From: Promethearchaeota archaeon
Lineage (GTDB): Archaea > Asgardarchaeota > Lokiarchaeia > Sigynarchaeales > SOKP01
Length of the DNA stretch: 10,478 bases
Direction: 5' to 3'
NCBI GenBank assembly: GCA_016839655.1
Contig: JAEOTW010000090.1
Location: forward strand, 1-10,478
Both the position numbers and the translations under genes were made by a program. A model generated the notes under the pieces. It was not told where the DNA came from. It saw only the letters and a program-made list of their open reading frames with translations, and ran no database searches. Shown here one piece after another: positions 1 to 7,168 of this stretch. The first letter of the stretch is position 1, and each line of letters opens with the position of its first letter.

Positions 1-2
1 AT

Positions 3-1106
3 AATATAGCTTATTATTTTTCGAATAAGGGTTATGATGTCGCTTACATTGGAAAATGGCACCTCGCGAGTAATGTTGGCAGATCAAAAGATTATACCTT
101 AAAAAGAATGAATTATATGACTAAAGCAGTGCCTCTCGAACTTAGAGGAGGGTATAAAGATTATTGGCTTGCTTCTGATCTTCTTGAATTCACCTCTCAT
201 GCTTATGAAGGTTATCTTTTTAATGGTAATATGAAAAAAGTTGAATTTAAAGGTTATCGAGTTGATTGTTTAACTGATTTTACAATCGATTATTTAGACT
301 CCAGAAGAGGAACTAAGCCTTTTTTTTTGTTTCTGTCCTATCTTGAACCACATCAGCAGAATGATTTGAATATATTTCAAGGACCAAATGGAAGTAAAGA
401 GAAATTTAAAAATTACATTATTCCGAAAGATCTTGTGAATACTGAAGGAGATTGGCGTGAAAATTACCCTGATTATCTTGGTTGTTGTAATAGTATAGAT
501 AAGAATGTTAAAAGAATATTAAACAAATTAAAAGAGATGGATCTTGAAGAGAATACAATTATATTCTATTGTAGTGATCATGGTTGTCATTTTAGAACTA
601 GAACTTGGGAATACAAACGTGATTGCCATGAATCATCGATAAGGATTCCGTTAATTATAAAAGGACCAGGGTTCGAGGGTGGAAAACGCATCTCTCAGCT
701 TGTTAGTTTAATTGATATTCCACCAACATTGCTAAAATGCGGGGGAATTGAAGTACCTAATCATATGAAAGGTCTACCCTTACAAGGCTTAGTGAATGAT
801 ATTGTGAATAATTGGCCAGAAGAGATTTTTATTCAGATTAGTGAAACCCAAGTTGGAAGAGCAATTAGAACAATAAAATGGAAATATTCGGTAAAAGCGC
901 CGAGTAAAGATGGCATTTTATATTCCCGAGCTGATAAATATGATGAAGAATTTTTGTATGATTTAGAAAATGATCCTCATGAAAAAAGAAATCTAGTAAA
1001 AGATCCAATATATTCTGAAGTTAGAGATGAATTATCTGGTATTTTAAAAAAAAAAATGGCTAAAGCTGGAGAAAATATTCCGACTATTATTTCTAATCAC
1101 ATCTAA
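3..1106 (+). CDS. Sulfatase, C-terminal part (5' end outside window)
   Basis: Alkaline-phosphatase-superfamily sulfatase, which hydrolyses sulfate esters, probably on a carbohydrate. The frame is open from base 3, so the first ATG at 108 is not the start: codons before it encode GYDVAYIGKWHL, the family's typical GKWHL segment (visible residues 17-21). Further on are PFFLFLSYLEPHQQND (about 106-121), typical of sulfatases, then the metal-binding DHG (192-194), and YKRDCHESSIRIPLII with Lys205 and His209 in the usual active-site positions. The C-terminal subdomain ends in an FLYDLENDPHEKRNL segment, also normal for the family. The N-terminal C/S-x-P-x-R site that is converted to formylglycine lies before the window, so catalytic competence cannot be judged. 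No export signal can be assessed. 367 residues are visible, ending in TAA. Confidence 0.93.
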   Translation, partial: NIAYYFSNKGYDVAYIGKWHLASNVGRSKDYTLKRMNYMTKAVPLELRGGYKDYWLASDLLEFTSHAYEGYLFNGNMKKVEFKGYRVDCLTDFTIDYLDSRRGTKPFFLFLSYLEPHQQNDLNIFQGPNGSKEKFKNYIIPKDLVNTEGDWRENYPDYLGCCNSIDKNVKRILNKLKEMDLEENTIIFYCSDHGCHFRTRTWEYKRDCHESSIRIPLIIKGPGFEGGKRISQLVSLIDIPPTLLKCGGIEVPNHMKGLPLQGLVNDIVNNWPEEIFIQISETQVGRAIRTIKWKYSVKAPSKDGILYSRADKYDEEFLYDLENDPHEKRNLVKDPIYSEVRDELSGILKKKMAKAGENIPTIISNHI

Positions 1107-1281
1107 TTCTATTATTTTATTATATCTACAAATACTACGATAATATATCCCATATCTAATTCCGAATCAGTTAAATCTACGTGAAATTATATAATCGTAC
1201 TAAAGAAACCTTTAATATTCTTCTACCCTAAAAAAATTAAATCCATAGTGGATAAACAATGAATTTTATACTATGGTAAAT

Positions 1282-1336
1282 ATGAATAAAATAGTATTAG
1301 TTGATGGCGCTAAAGGGCATACTGACACGCTTCTTA
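1282..1336 (+). repeat. Direct repeat copy 1 (SDR gene 5' end)
   Basis: Matches 4236-4290 at 48 of 55 positions in the same orientation, 2954 bp apart. Together with copy 2 it brackets the whole propeller/Ig-repeat gene. The mismatches fall mainly at third codon positions. Confidence 0.8.
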
Positions 1337-1410
1337 CTTTTTTGACATTTTTGGAAAAAGATAAATATTACCCTATAATATTTTATTTCGAATCTAAAAA
1401 TTTTAAGTGA
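1282..1410 (+). pseudogene. 5' remnant of a second SDR gene (paralog of the gene at 4236)
   Basis: A 42-codon frame begins MNKIVLVDGAKGHT, identical over 14 residues to the start of the SDR at 4236. The two genes match at 48 of 55 bases (1282-1336 against 4236-4290). Five of the seven differences are synonymous (GTA/GTT, GTT/GTA, GCT/GCA, ACG/ACA and the second base change of one Gly/Asp codon pair aside), which points to an old paralog that evolved as a coding gene before it was lost, not a fresh copy. The third glycine of the GxxGxxG nucleotide-binding loop is Asp here. After about codon 18 the similarity stops and the frame ends at TGA 1408. An in-frame ATG at 1273 could add three residues. 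A short expressed peptide cannot be excluded, but a working SDR is ruled out by length. Confidence 0.65.
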
Positions 1411-1432
1411 AATTTAAATGAAAAGTAAAAAA

Positions 1433-1480
1433 CTCTCTCTACTTATTGTTATTTTTATTTTCATGTTAAGTTTCTTAATA
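1433..1480 (+). other. Signal peptide hydrophobic core
   Basis: Codons 6-21 of the surface-protein gene encode LSLLIVIFIFMLSFLI after the basic start MKSKK, and are followed by a polar, acidic stretch. This is a typical Sec signal. In the present sequence it lies in a 52-codon frame closed by TAG at 1574, cut off from the rest of the protein. Confidence 0.7.
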
Positions 1481-1570
1481 CATGAAAATCGCATAATATA
1501 TGAAGAGCAAGAAAATAGAGAAACAGTAGATTTTTATCCGTTTCTATCTAATGGTGATCCTATTGAAGAG

Positions 1571-2620
1571 GTTTAGAGTAGAACATGGCTTGCTGGAGCT
1601 GACTATAGTGCTGGTTATTGTACTGCAGTAGAATTAGACTCTTTGGGAAATGTTTATCTTGGAGGTTTTCTATATAATACTGTTACACACGATAGGGAGA
1701 TAGCTTTAATTAAATATGATAAAAATGGTATATATCAATGGGATCGTATTTGGAATACTAATGATGATGATTATTGTTGGGATATAGCAATTGATTCATC
1801 CGATAATATATATCTCGGAGGATCTACATTATATGGGGGATTTGGGAGTGATCACTCAGTATTATTGATAAAGTATGATCAAATGGGAGTGCAAGAATGG
1901 AACCGAACGTGGCATGATCAGCTTGAAGAGTGTCACGCAATAACAATTGATTCCTCCGATAATATCGTGCTTACTGGCCAAATTCACATATATGATCCAA
2001 AACAGTATGATATATTATTATTAGTGTATAACAGTACTGGAGATGTTCAATGGCAAAACAGATGGGGTGGAAATGAAAATGACGTTGGATATGGAATCGT
2101 ATTAGATTCCTCGGATAATATTTATGTTACAGGAATGACAAATACTTCAGAAGAGAATGGATATGATATTTGTTTAATTAAATTTAATAGTTCTGGATAA
2201 GAACAATGGAATCGTACATGGGGTGGAAGTGATGATGATCAAGGAAATGACATAGTATTGGATTCATCAAATAATATTTTTGTAAGTGGAACACTTGGCT
2301 GGGATCAGATGTGCTTAATTAAATTTAATAGTTTAGGTGTGGTACAATGGGATCGCATATGGGGTCCTATTAATTGGAACCAGAGAGGAGAAGCAGTTTT
2401 AATAGATTCATTAGATAATGTATATCTTATTGGTCATGCTCAAAGCTATGTGTGCATAGTAAAATATTCTAATTCTGGAATACTTCATTGGGAACTTACA
2501 TATTCTGTAAATGATTTTGAGCAGTGTTGGGATGCTACTATAGATTCATTAGGTAATTTTTATTTTGTTGGATTTCGAAGGACTGGATTTAATATAGTTG
2601 ACTATTATCTAATAAAATTT
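1571..2620 (+). repeat. Seven beta-propeller blade repeats
   Basis: The blade strand D-S-(S/L)-x-N begins at 1637, 1793, 1949, 2105, 2261, 2405 and 2543. The first five are exactly 156 bases (52 residues) apart; the last two spacings are 144 and 138 bases. Each blade is preceded by a (W)-x-R-x-W type strand: blade 1 has the TAG in place of the first W; blades 2-6 have WDRIW, WNRTW, WQNRW, WNRTW and WDRIW; blade 7 has the weaker WELTY. Seven copies fit one closed seven-bladed propeller, which exists only if both stops are bridged. Confidence 0.85.
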
Positions 2621-2629
2621 CACACAAGA

Positions 2630-3733
2630 CCTAATATTTTGATTAATTCTCCAAAATTAAATGAACTTTTTGGAGAAATCGCACCTGATTTCAATATTAC
2701 TATCATTACGGATTCAATAAATACATCTTGGTACAGTATTGACAATGGAAACACTAATATTTTCTTTATTGGATCAACAGGAACGATTAGTCAGGCAGCT
2801 TGGACTATTATTGATGATGGTCAAGTAATTATCCAATTTTATACTAATAATTCAGCTGGATACATTGGTTCTAGTAATGTTACCGTGAATAAAGATACAA
2901 CACCACCTCAGATAACAATTGATTCGCCTACACCATATCAATATTTTGGAGAAACTGTTCCAATATTTAATTTATCCATTATTGAACCTTATCTTAATAC
3001 AACTTGGTATACATTAGACAATGGAGTCACAAATATCACTTTTAGTGGATCTACAGGGCAAATTAATCAATCAGAATGGGATAAGAAAACAGACGGTTTA
3101 GTAATTCTTCAATTTTATGCAAATGATACATTAGGCTATCTGGGATTTAAAGAAATTAATTTAACCAAAGATGCAACCTTTCCTCAGATTACAATTAATT
3201 CTCCAAATCCGAGTGCATTTTTCGAAGAAATACCCCCTAATTATGATATTACTATTGTTGAAGATAATCCAAATACGACATGGTATTCTTTAGACAATGG
3301 AATGACTAATATCACTTTTAGTGGATCTACGGGGCAAATTAATCAATCAGAATGGGATAAGACAGCTGATGGTTTGGTAACTCTTCAATTTTATGCAAAT
3401 GATTCTGCTGGAAATACTGCTTACAATGAAGTTATTATAAATAAAGATGCTATTTTAGGACAGATTACGATTAACTCACCCACTTCTAATCAATTTTTTG
3501 GGGTAGTAACACCTAATTTTGATTTGGATATTGATGAATACCATTTGAATACGACTTGGTATACGTTAGATGATGGATTAATAAATATCACTTTTAGTGG
3601 ATTTACAGGACAAATTAATCAATCAGAATGGGATAAAAAAGGAGATGGTACAGTTTATCTTAGATTCTATGCTAATAGCACTTTAGGAAATGAGGGTTCT
3701 TCAGGGGTATCTATTCTAAAAGACTTAATTGCA
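2630..3733 (+). repeat. Four tandem 92-residue (276-bp) Ig-like repeats
   Basis: Units at 2630-2905, 2906-3181, 3182-3457 and 3458-3733 have exactly the same length. Each starts with (P/G)-x-I-x-I-(N/D)-SP, has a TxWY(S/T)(I/L)D(N/D)G centre and a (Q/R)FY(A/T)N segment, and ends with a KD linker. Units 2, 3 and 4 share a 54-base core (3032-3085, 3308-3361, 3584-3637): units 2 and 3 differ there by one base, and units 2 and 4 by three, while the flanks are much more diverged. The first unit is the most divergent. Confidence 0.9.
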
Positions 3734-4110
3734 CCAATTTCATCAATAGTATTTACACCATATGAAGGAACTATTACAGTAAGTAAATCAACTACATTTA
3801 CATTGACTGCAGAGGATGGAATAGGATCTGGAGTTTCTGTGATAAAATATAAAATAAATAATTCTAATTGGGTAGATTATAGTAGTCCTTTTGACTTGTC
3901 TGACTATGATTATGGAGATTATCTCATCTCATACTATTCCATTGATAATGTAGATAATGCTGAAGTAGAAAACTCATTCCTAGTAAAACTGGTGCCATTA
4001 CCTACAACACCAGCGATATCAGGATATAATGTTTTCATATTGATTAACATAATTGGTCTAATATCATTGATAGTCATTAAAAAACGAAGTTTATTTAAAA
4101 CCAACTAATA

Positions 4111-4125
4111 TTTTCTTTTTTTTTT
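4111..4125 (+). terminator. T-rich terminator after the surface-protein gene
   Basis: Fifteen bases with fourteen T (TTTTC then ten T) start 2 bases after the TAA at 4106-4108. Archaeal RNA polymerase commonly terminates at such T-tracts without a hairpin. Function is inferred. Confidence 0.5.
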
Positions 4126-4197
4126 ATATTTTCTAAATTGTATAAATATAACCATAATTTTTTTGGATTTTATGTTCTCTATTTTATTTAATAAAAT

Positions 4198-4210
4198 CTT
4201 TAAAAATATC
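4198..4210 (+). promoter_or_regulatory. Possible TATA box of the SDR operon
   Basis: CTTTAAAAATATC is centred about 32 bp before ATG 4236. With the usual archaeal distance of about 26 bp from TATA box to transcript start, the mRNA would be nearly leaderless, which fits the absence of a Shine-Dalgarno. In such AT-rich DNA chance matches are common. Confidence 0.35.
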
Positions 4211-4235
4211 AAATATTTCCATTCTTACAGCTAAG

Positions 4236-4290
4236 ATGAATAAAATAGTTTTAGTAGATGGCGCAAAAGGGCATACTGGTACATTTCTTA
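4236..4290 (+). repeat. Direct repeat copy 2 (start of the intact SDR gene)
   Basis: Partner of 1282-1336, with 48 of 55 bases identical. It covers the first 18 codons, including the nucleotide-binding loop. Confidence 0.8.
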
Positions 4291-5366
4291 TAAAAGAGAT
4301 ATTAGAAACAAAACCAGATTGGAATATAATAGCTACAGATTTACCTTTAAATAAAAGAAATGAATTAATGGCTAAGGAGAAAATTTTTAGTAGTAGATTC
4401 AAGTATATGACTGAAATATTAGAGAATAAGAGAATCTCATTTATTCCAGCTGATTTAACTGATAAAAAGTCACTTAACGACTTATTTCAAGACAGTAAAT
4501 ATGATATCATTTTCCACGTGGCTAGCTTATATGATTATTTTGCTGAATTAGACCTTTTAAGAAGAATAAATGTAGGAGGTATACAAAATCTGCTTGAAAT
4601 TATATGCAAAACTCAAGATTTAAATAAATTAAGATTTATTCACTGGAGTACTTGTGGTGTTTACGGAGAACCAAAATATCAAAAAAATAAGAAAGGATAT
4701 CCCCTTCCTACTGATGAAACAGCACTTTATAAACCCCCAAATAACTACAGTATAAGTAAAATGGAACAAGAACTGGTTTTAAAGGAATATATAAATAGTC
4801 ATAAATTAAAAGCCACGATTATAAGACCTGCACCAATTATGGGGCCATATCAGATCTATGGGGTTTTTCATATAATGCAAATTGTTAATAAATCAGGATT
4901 TGGTCCTGGTATTCATATCTACCCTAAGAAGAAACGTTTAGCAATGCCTTTAATTCATGTTGAAGATTTAGTCAGATCGGCTATATTTTTAGCTGAAAAT
5001 GGTCAGTCAATAGGCGAAGCATATAATCTCGTTTTAGACACATGTTTTCAAGAAGACTTCTTAGAATATCTAGCAGATTTACTAAATGTAGATTATTTTA
5101 ATTTCCCTATTTGGTGGCCAATTTACAAAGTTTTCTCGAAATTTCTTTACTGGTTGAATAAAAGGAAAAATCAAAAAGCTAAAAAACTAAACTCAAGACC
5201 CCCAATCGATTTATCCATGGCAGAGTATACCACCCATCAATATCTCTTTTCTAATAAAAAAATTAAAGATTTAGGGTTTAAATTTAAATTTCCAGATTAT
5301 AAAAGCGCAACTAAAGATACTGTTGAATGGTATCTAAAAAATAATTGGTTGGAGAGTGAAATCTAA
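4236..5366 (+). CDS. Extended SDR: NAD-dependent epimerase/dehydratase or 3beta-HSD-type dehydrogenase
   Basis: A 376-residue protein with an N-terminal Rossmann fold. The nucleotide loop GAKGHTG (residues 9-15) has the GxxGxxG pattern of extended SDRs. ATDLP (33-37) places Asp35 to bind the adenine ribose, favouring NAD over NADP, and PADLTD (71-76) follows. The active site shows STCGVYG (138-144) and YSISK (171-175), the family's Ser/Thr, Tyr and Lys. RPAPIMGP (197-204) begins the substrate-binding half. Around 263-305 there is an aromatic, then basic stretch (FPIWWPIYKVFSKFLYWLNK) that could touch a membrane, as in 3beta-HSD/sterol-dehydrogenase relatives. The substrate (nucleotide sugar, sterol-like or lipid) cannot be told from sequence. 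It is the first gene of a likely operon, with the next start directly after its stop. A diverged copy of its 5' end lies at 1282. Confidence 0.9.
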   Translation: MNKIVLVDGAKGHTGTFLIKEILETKPDWNIIATDLPLNKRNELMAKEKIFSSRFKYMTEILENKRISFIPADLTDKKSLNDLFQDSKYDIIFHVASLYDYFAELDLLRRINVGGIQNLLEIICKTQDLNKLRFIHWSTCGVYGEPKYQKNKKGYPLPTDETALYKPPNNYSISKMEQELVLKEYINSHKLKATIIRPAPIMGPYQIYGVFHIMQIVNKSGFGPGIHIYPKKKRLAMPLIHVEDLVRSAIFLAENGQSIGEAYNLVLDTCFQEDFLEYLADLLNVDYFNFPIWWPIYKVFSKFLYWLNKRKNQKAKKLNSRPPIDLSMAEYTTHQYLFSNKKIKDLGFKFKFPDYKSATKDTVEWYLKNNWLESEI

Positions 5367-5846
5367 ATGGGATTATTAGAAGGATTGATTCTTAGTTTTG
5401 TTGTTGGCTGGATAAATTCCTATTTATATCGAAAATATTTACGTAAACGAAATAAAGACTGGATTGTTTTTTTGGCAGTAACATTTCTACTAATATTGTG
5501 GACTGTTGATAGCTTAATTTATTTTAATGTCATTGATATGTCATGGCTAAATTTCCTCCCGTGGGTAAATATCCCATCAATTGAAGCGGGTAAATATTTT
5601 TTATGGAATTCTTTTATATTATTCGGAGTTGATTTTCAAATTACTCATCAATCTGGTATGGAAATTATCGTAGGTTTTTTACTCATTTCATATTTATTTT
5701 GGTATTATTTTGGCTCGAAGGTGGGAAAAGTTGTGCATGGAACGAAAACTTACCAACAAGGGCATTATTTAATATATCGTCCTGTAAAGAAATTTATTAG
5801 AGATCGTGAAAAAGAATCAGAAAATTCTATGGCTAAAAACCAATGA
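5367..5846 (+). CDS. Small membrane protein of unknown function
   Basis: 159 residues, family not recognised. Three hydrophobic segments are visible: about 4-21 (LEGLILSFVVGWINSYLY), 33-55 (around FLAVTFLLILW) and 99-116 (IIVGFLLISYLFWYYFGS). They are separated by a basic loop (YRKYLRKRNKDW), by an aromatic and proline-containing extracytoplasmic-looking loop (56-95), and followed by a basic, highly charged tail (120-159) that is probably cytoplasmic. The ATG follows the SDR's TAA with no gap, so the two are almost certainly co-transcribed and perhaps translationally coupled. GGAG at 5351-5354, inside the SDR's end, could be a weak ribosome site 12 bases upstream. The pairing suggests that the SDR reaction takes place at a membrane or on a lipid-linked substrate; this is inference. 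It ends with TGA 4 bp before the convergent oxidoreductase's stop. Confidence 0.75.
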   Translation: MGLLEGLILSFVVGWINSYLYRKYLRKRNKDWIVFLAVTFLLILWTVDSLIYFNVIDMSWLNFLPWVNIPSIEAGKYFLWNSFILFGVDFQITHQSGMEIIVGFLLISYLFWYYFGSKVGKVVHGTKTYQQGHYLIYRPVKKFIRDREKESENSMAKNQ

Positions 5847-5850
5847 TTAA

Positions 5851-6975
5851 TTATTCTCTTATATCACTTGGATTAATTTCTTTTCCAATCATAGATGATT
5901 TTAAAGCTGCTAAAGCAAATTGGGTAGTGTATTTACCTTCCTCACCCGATAATACTGGTTCTTCATCATTTTTTATTGCTTCAATGAAATGGTGTGTAGA
6001 ATTTATAAATCCATACTTCCAATCTCGTTCCATATCTGAAATGGTCTCCAATTTTCCATCTCGGAAGATAACTATTGGTGGAAAAACTTCTGATTTGGAC
6101 ATGATATTTCCTCCAGCTGTTGCTTGATTTATCCACATAATCCCTTCTGAACCAGTAATAGATATAAAATCATCTTCAGAATAATAGGGACTAGGTAAAG
6201 TCATATGAGGAGAATAATTATATTCCATACTTCCGTATGTGGGCACAAGAAAATCTGAGTCCTTTGGAGGTGCATACTTCCACATGATATAAGCAGGAAC
6301 ATCCAAATTATTAAATCTGTCGATCCATGAATATACTTTTTCAATTTTTGCCCCAGTTAAGTGCAAGGCTAACCAAAATTTATGGAATCCATCGTCAAAT
6401 ATAATCGGTGATCCACATTCTAATCCACCTCCACATAGTTTTGGATCTAACCTCCATATCCATGTAGTAGTAGTTATATCCCAACCTCCTTTACTTGCTT
6501 CTAGTGTTTTAATATGAACTGAATTTACTTCACCAATAATTCCCTCTTCTAATAATTTCTTCGCTCTCATAATTGGCGGATAAAAAGTGAAGTTTTCAAA
6601 GATTTTTAGCTTTATATTATTCTTTTTGCAAGCATTAATCATTTTATCACAGTCTCTAATAGAGTTTGCCATTGGTTTTTGTAGACTTATTCCTAAAATA
6701 TCTTTTTGAGCAGCATAAAGTGTCGCGTCACAATGTAAATAGTGAGGTAATAAAATTTCGAGAATATCAATGTGTTCGACATCAAGCATTTCTTTATAAT
6801 CTTGGTATTGTCTCACATCGGGCCCTAGATTATATTTTTCAATCTTTTCTTTAACATGTCTTTTTTTACTATCACATAAACACGTAATTTCGATATCATC
6901 ACGATTTAAATAACCCAATATATTGAGATCAAAGATAACTCCGCAACCTATGATTCCAACCTTTAATTTTTCCAT
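5851..6975 (-). CDS. Gfo/Idh/MocA-family NAD(P)-dependent oxidoreductase
   Basis: A 374-residue protein of typical length for the family, whose members oxidise or reduce sugars, inositols and related alcohols. The N-terminal Rossmann fold opens with KVGIIGCGVI (residues 5-14). LLPHYLHCDATLYAA is the conserved helix entry, and ISLQKPMA carries the family's E/Q-K-P motif with the catalytic lysine. A GGGLECGSPIIFDDGFHKFWLAL segment (read in two parts: GGGLECG, then FDDGFHKFW) supplies the conserved Asp and His of the C-terminal substrate domain. The C-terminus ends in the family's TTQFALAALKSS-type helix. No signal peptide is seen, so it should be cytoplasmic. It starts at ATG 6975 with no Shine-Dalgarno and stops with TAA, tail to tail with the 159-residue protein. 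The exact substrate is not determined. Confidence 0.92.
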   Translation of the reverse strand: MEKLKVGIIGCGVIFDLNILGYLNRDDIEITCLCDSKKRHVKEKIEKYNLGPDVRQYQDYKEMLDVEHIDILEILLPHYLHCDATLYAAQKDILGISLQKPMANSIRDCDKMINACKKNNIKLKIFENFTFYPPIMRAKKLLEEGIIGEVNSVHIKTLEASKGGWDITTTTWIWRLDPKLCGGGLECGSPIIFDDGFHKFWLALHLTGAKIEKVYSWIDRFNNLDVPAYIMWKYAPPKDSDFLVPTYGSMEYNYSPHMTLPSPYYSEDDFISITGSEGIMWINQATAGGNIMSKSEVFPPIVIFRDGKLETISDMERDWKYGFINSTHHFIEAIKNDEEPVLSGEEGKYTTQFALAALKSSMIGKEINPSDIRE

Positions 6976-7003
6976 AGTTATTCACACAATTATTATTTCG
7001 ATC

Positions 7004-7020
7004 TAATAATTATAAAATAA
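7004..7020 (-). promoter_or_regulatory. Possible TATA box of the oxidoreductase
   Basis: Read on the minus strand this is TTATTTTATAATTATTA, centred about 37 bp before the start codon at 6975. That would give a short leader of roughly 10 bases. This is inferred from position and composition only. Confidence 0.35.
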
Positions 7021-7040
7021 ATAGAGTATAGTTAAAGAGT

Positions 7041-7062
7041 AAAATAAAAAACATAAAAAAAA
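7041..7062 (-). terminator. T-rich terminator downstream of hsp20
   Basis: On the minus strand this reads TATTTTTTTTATGTTTTTTA then TTTT: runs of eight, six and four T about 107 bases after the hsp20 stop and before the oxidoreductase promoter. Between them, a GC-richer patch at 7136-7153 (TAAAG...CTTTA ends) could form a weak 5-bp stem. Function is inferred. Confidence 0.4.
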
Positions 7063-7168
7063 TATTATTAATTGGGGTGCTTTAGAGTTAGATATTATTA
7101 TAGTAATCTTCTGGATACTTTTTTATCTTTACATCTAAAGCGCTCCGCCTTTAATTTCAGGTATTTGA

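Larger units (their letters stand above)
1107..1417. other. Intergenic stretch with a gene remnant
   Basis: 311 bp between the sulfatase and the propeller gene. It is AT-rich and has no complete gene. It holds a 7-bp inverted repeat, CCATAGT (1243-1249) and ACTATGG (1270-1276), separated by 20 bp, directly before the SDR-like remnant that starts at 1282. T-rich sequence right after the sulfatase stop (1107-1130) could end its transcript, but no hairpin or long T-run is present. A TATA-like stretch around 1373-1388 could serve the gene starting at 1418; this is weak. Confidence 0.5.
1418..4108 (+). pseudogene. Secreted beta-propeller / Ig-like repeat surface protein with two in-frame stops
   Basis: One continuous frame of 896 codon positions, interrupted by TAG at codon 53 (1574) and TAA at codon 261 (2198). 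Order of parts: a signal peptide (Lys2-Lys5, hydrophobic residues 6-21); seven SBBP-type propeller blades, each with a DSSDNIYVTG-like strand and a W-x-R-x-W strand (about codons 52-402); four tandem 92-residue Ig-like repeats (405-496, 497-588, 589-680, 681-772); an OmpL47-like domain (about 773-858) with the GSGVSVIKYKINN segment; and a C-terminal helix followed by KKR. It is probably exported and held on the outer face of the membrane; the ligand is unknown. No Shine-Dalgarno precedes ATG 1418. The blade spacing stays exact across the TAA, and the TAG replaces a conserved Trp, so these are point nonsense changes. Decay, strain variation, sequencing error or readthrough remain possible. The alternative reading as separate genes starting at 1643 and 2258 would use TTG codons inside blades and split the propeller. 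Confidence 0.85.

Noticed and set aside
1282..1410. The 42-codon remnant (GHTDTLLTFLTFLEKDKYYPIIF, given here in part) looks a little like the N-terminus of Alg14-type glycosyltransferase subunits (G-H-T-x-x-L-L...Y-x-P).
   Set aside because: The nucleotide match of 48 of 55 bases to the SDR start at 4236 is far stronger and explains the GHT motif. The Alg14 resemblance covers a few residues only, and the frame ends after 42 codons.
1643..2200. Separate propeller-fragment genes starting at TTG 1643 and TTG 2258.
   Set aside because: Both TTG codons are ordinary Leu codons within the conserved DS(L)GN and VLDSSNN strands, and the frame, period and signal peptide show one gene from 1418.
1574..2200. 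Genome-wide reassignment of TAG or TAA, or pyrrolysine at TAG 1574.
   Set aside because: TAA ends most genes here and TAG ends padR. The TAG position is a Trp site in the other blades, so a TGG mutation explains it better.
4184..4402. Minus-strand open frame of 72 codons.
   Set aside because: It is antisense to the SDR promoter and nucleotide-binding region; no motif, shadow of the real gene.
5847..5850. Four-base gap between convergent genes as an unusual arrangement.
   Set aside because: Tight convergent ends are common in compact archaeal genomes; nothing further supports an antisense function.
5843..6127. Plus-strand open frame of 94 codons overlapping the end of the 159-residue membrane protein.
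   Set aside because: It lies antisense to the well-supported Gfo/Idh/MocA gene and shows no protein-like features of its own.
6666..6854. Plus-strand open frame of 62 codons.
   Set aside because: Antisense shadow within the oxidoreductase gene.
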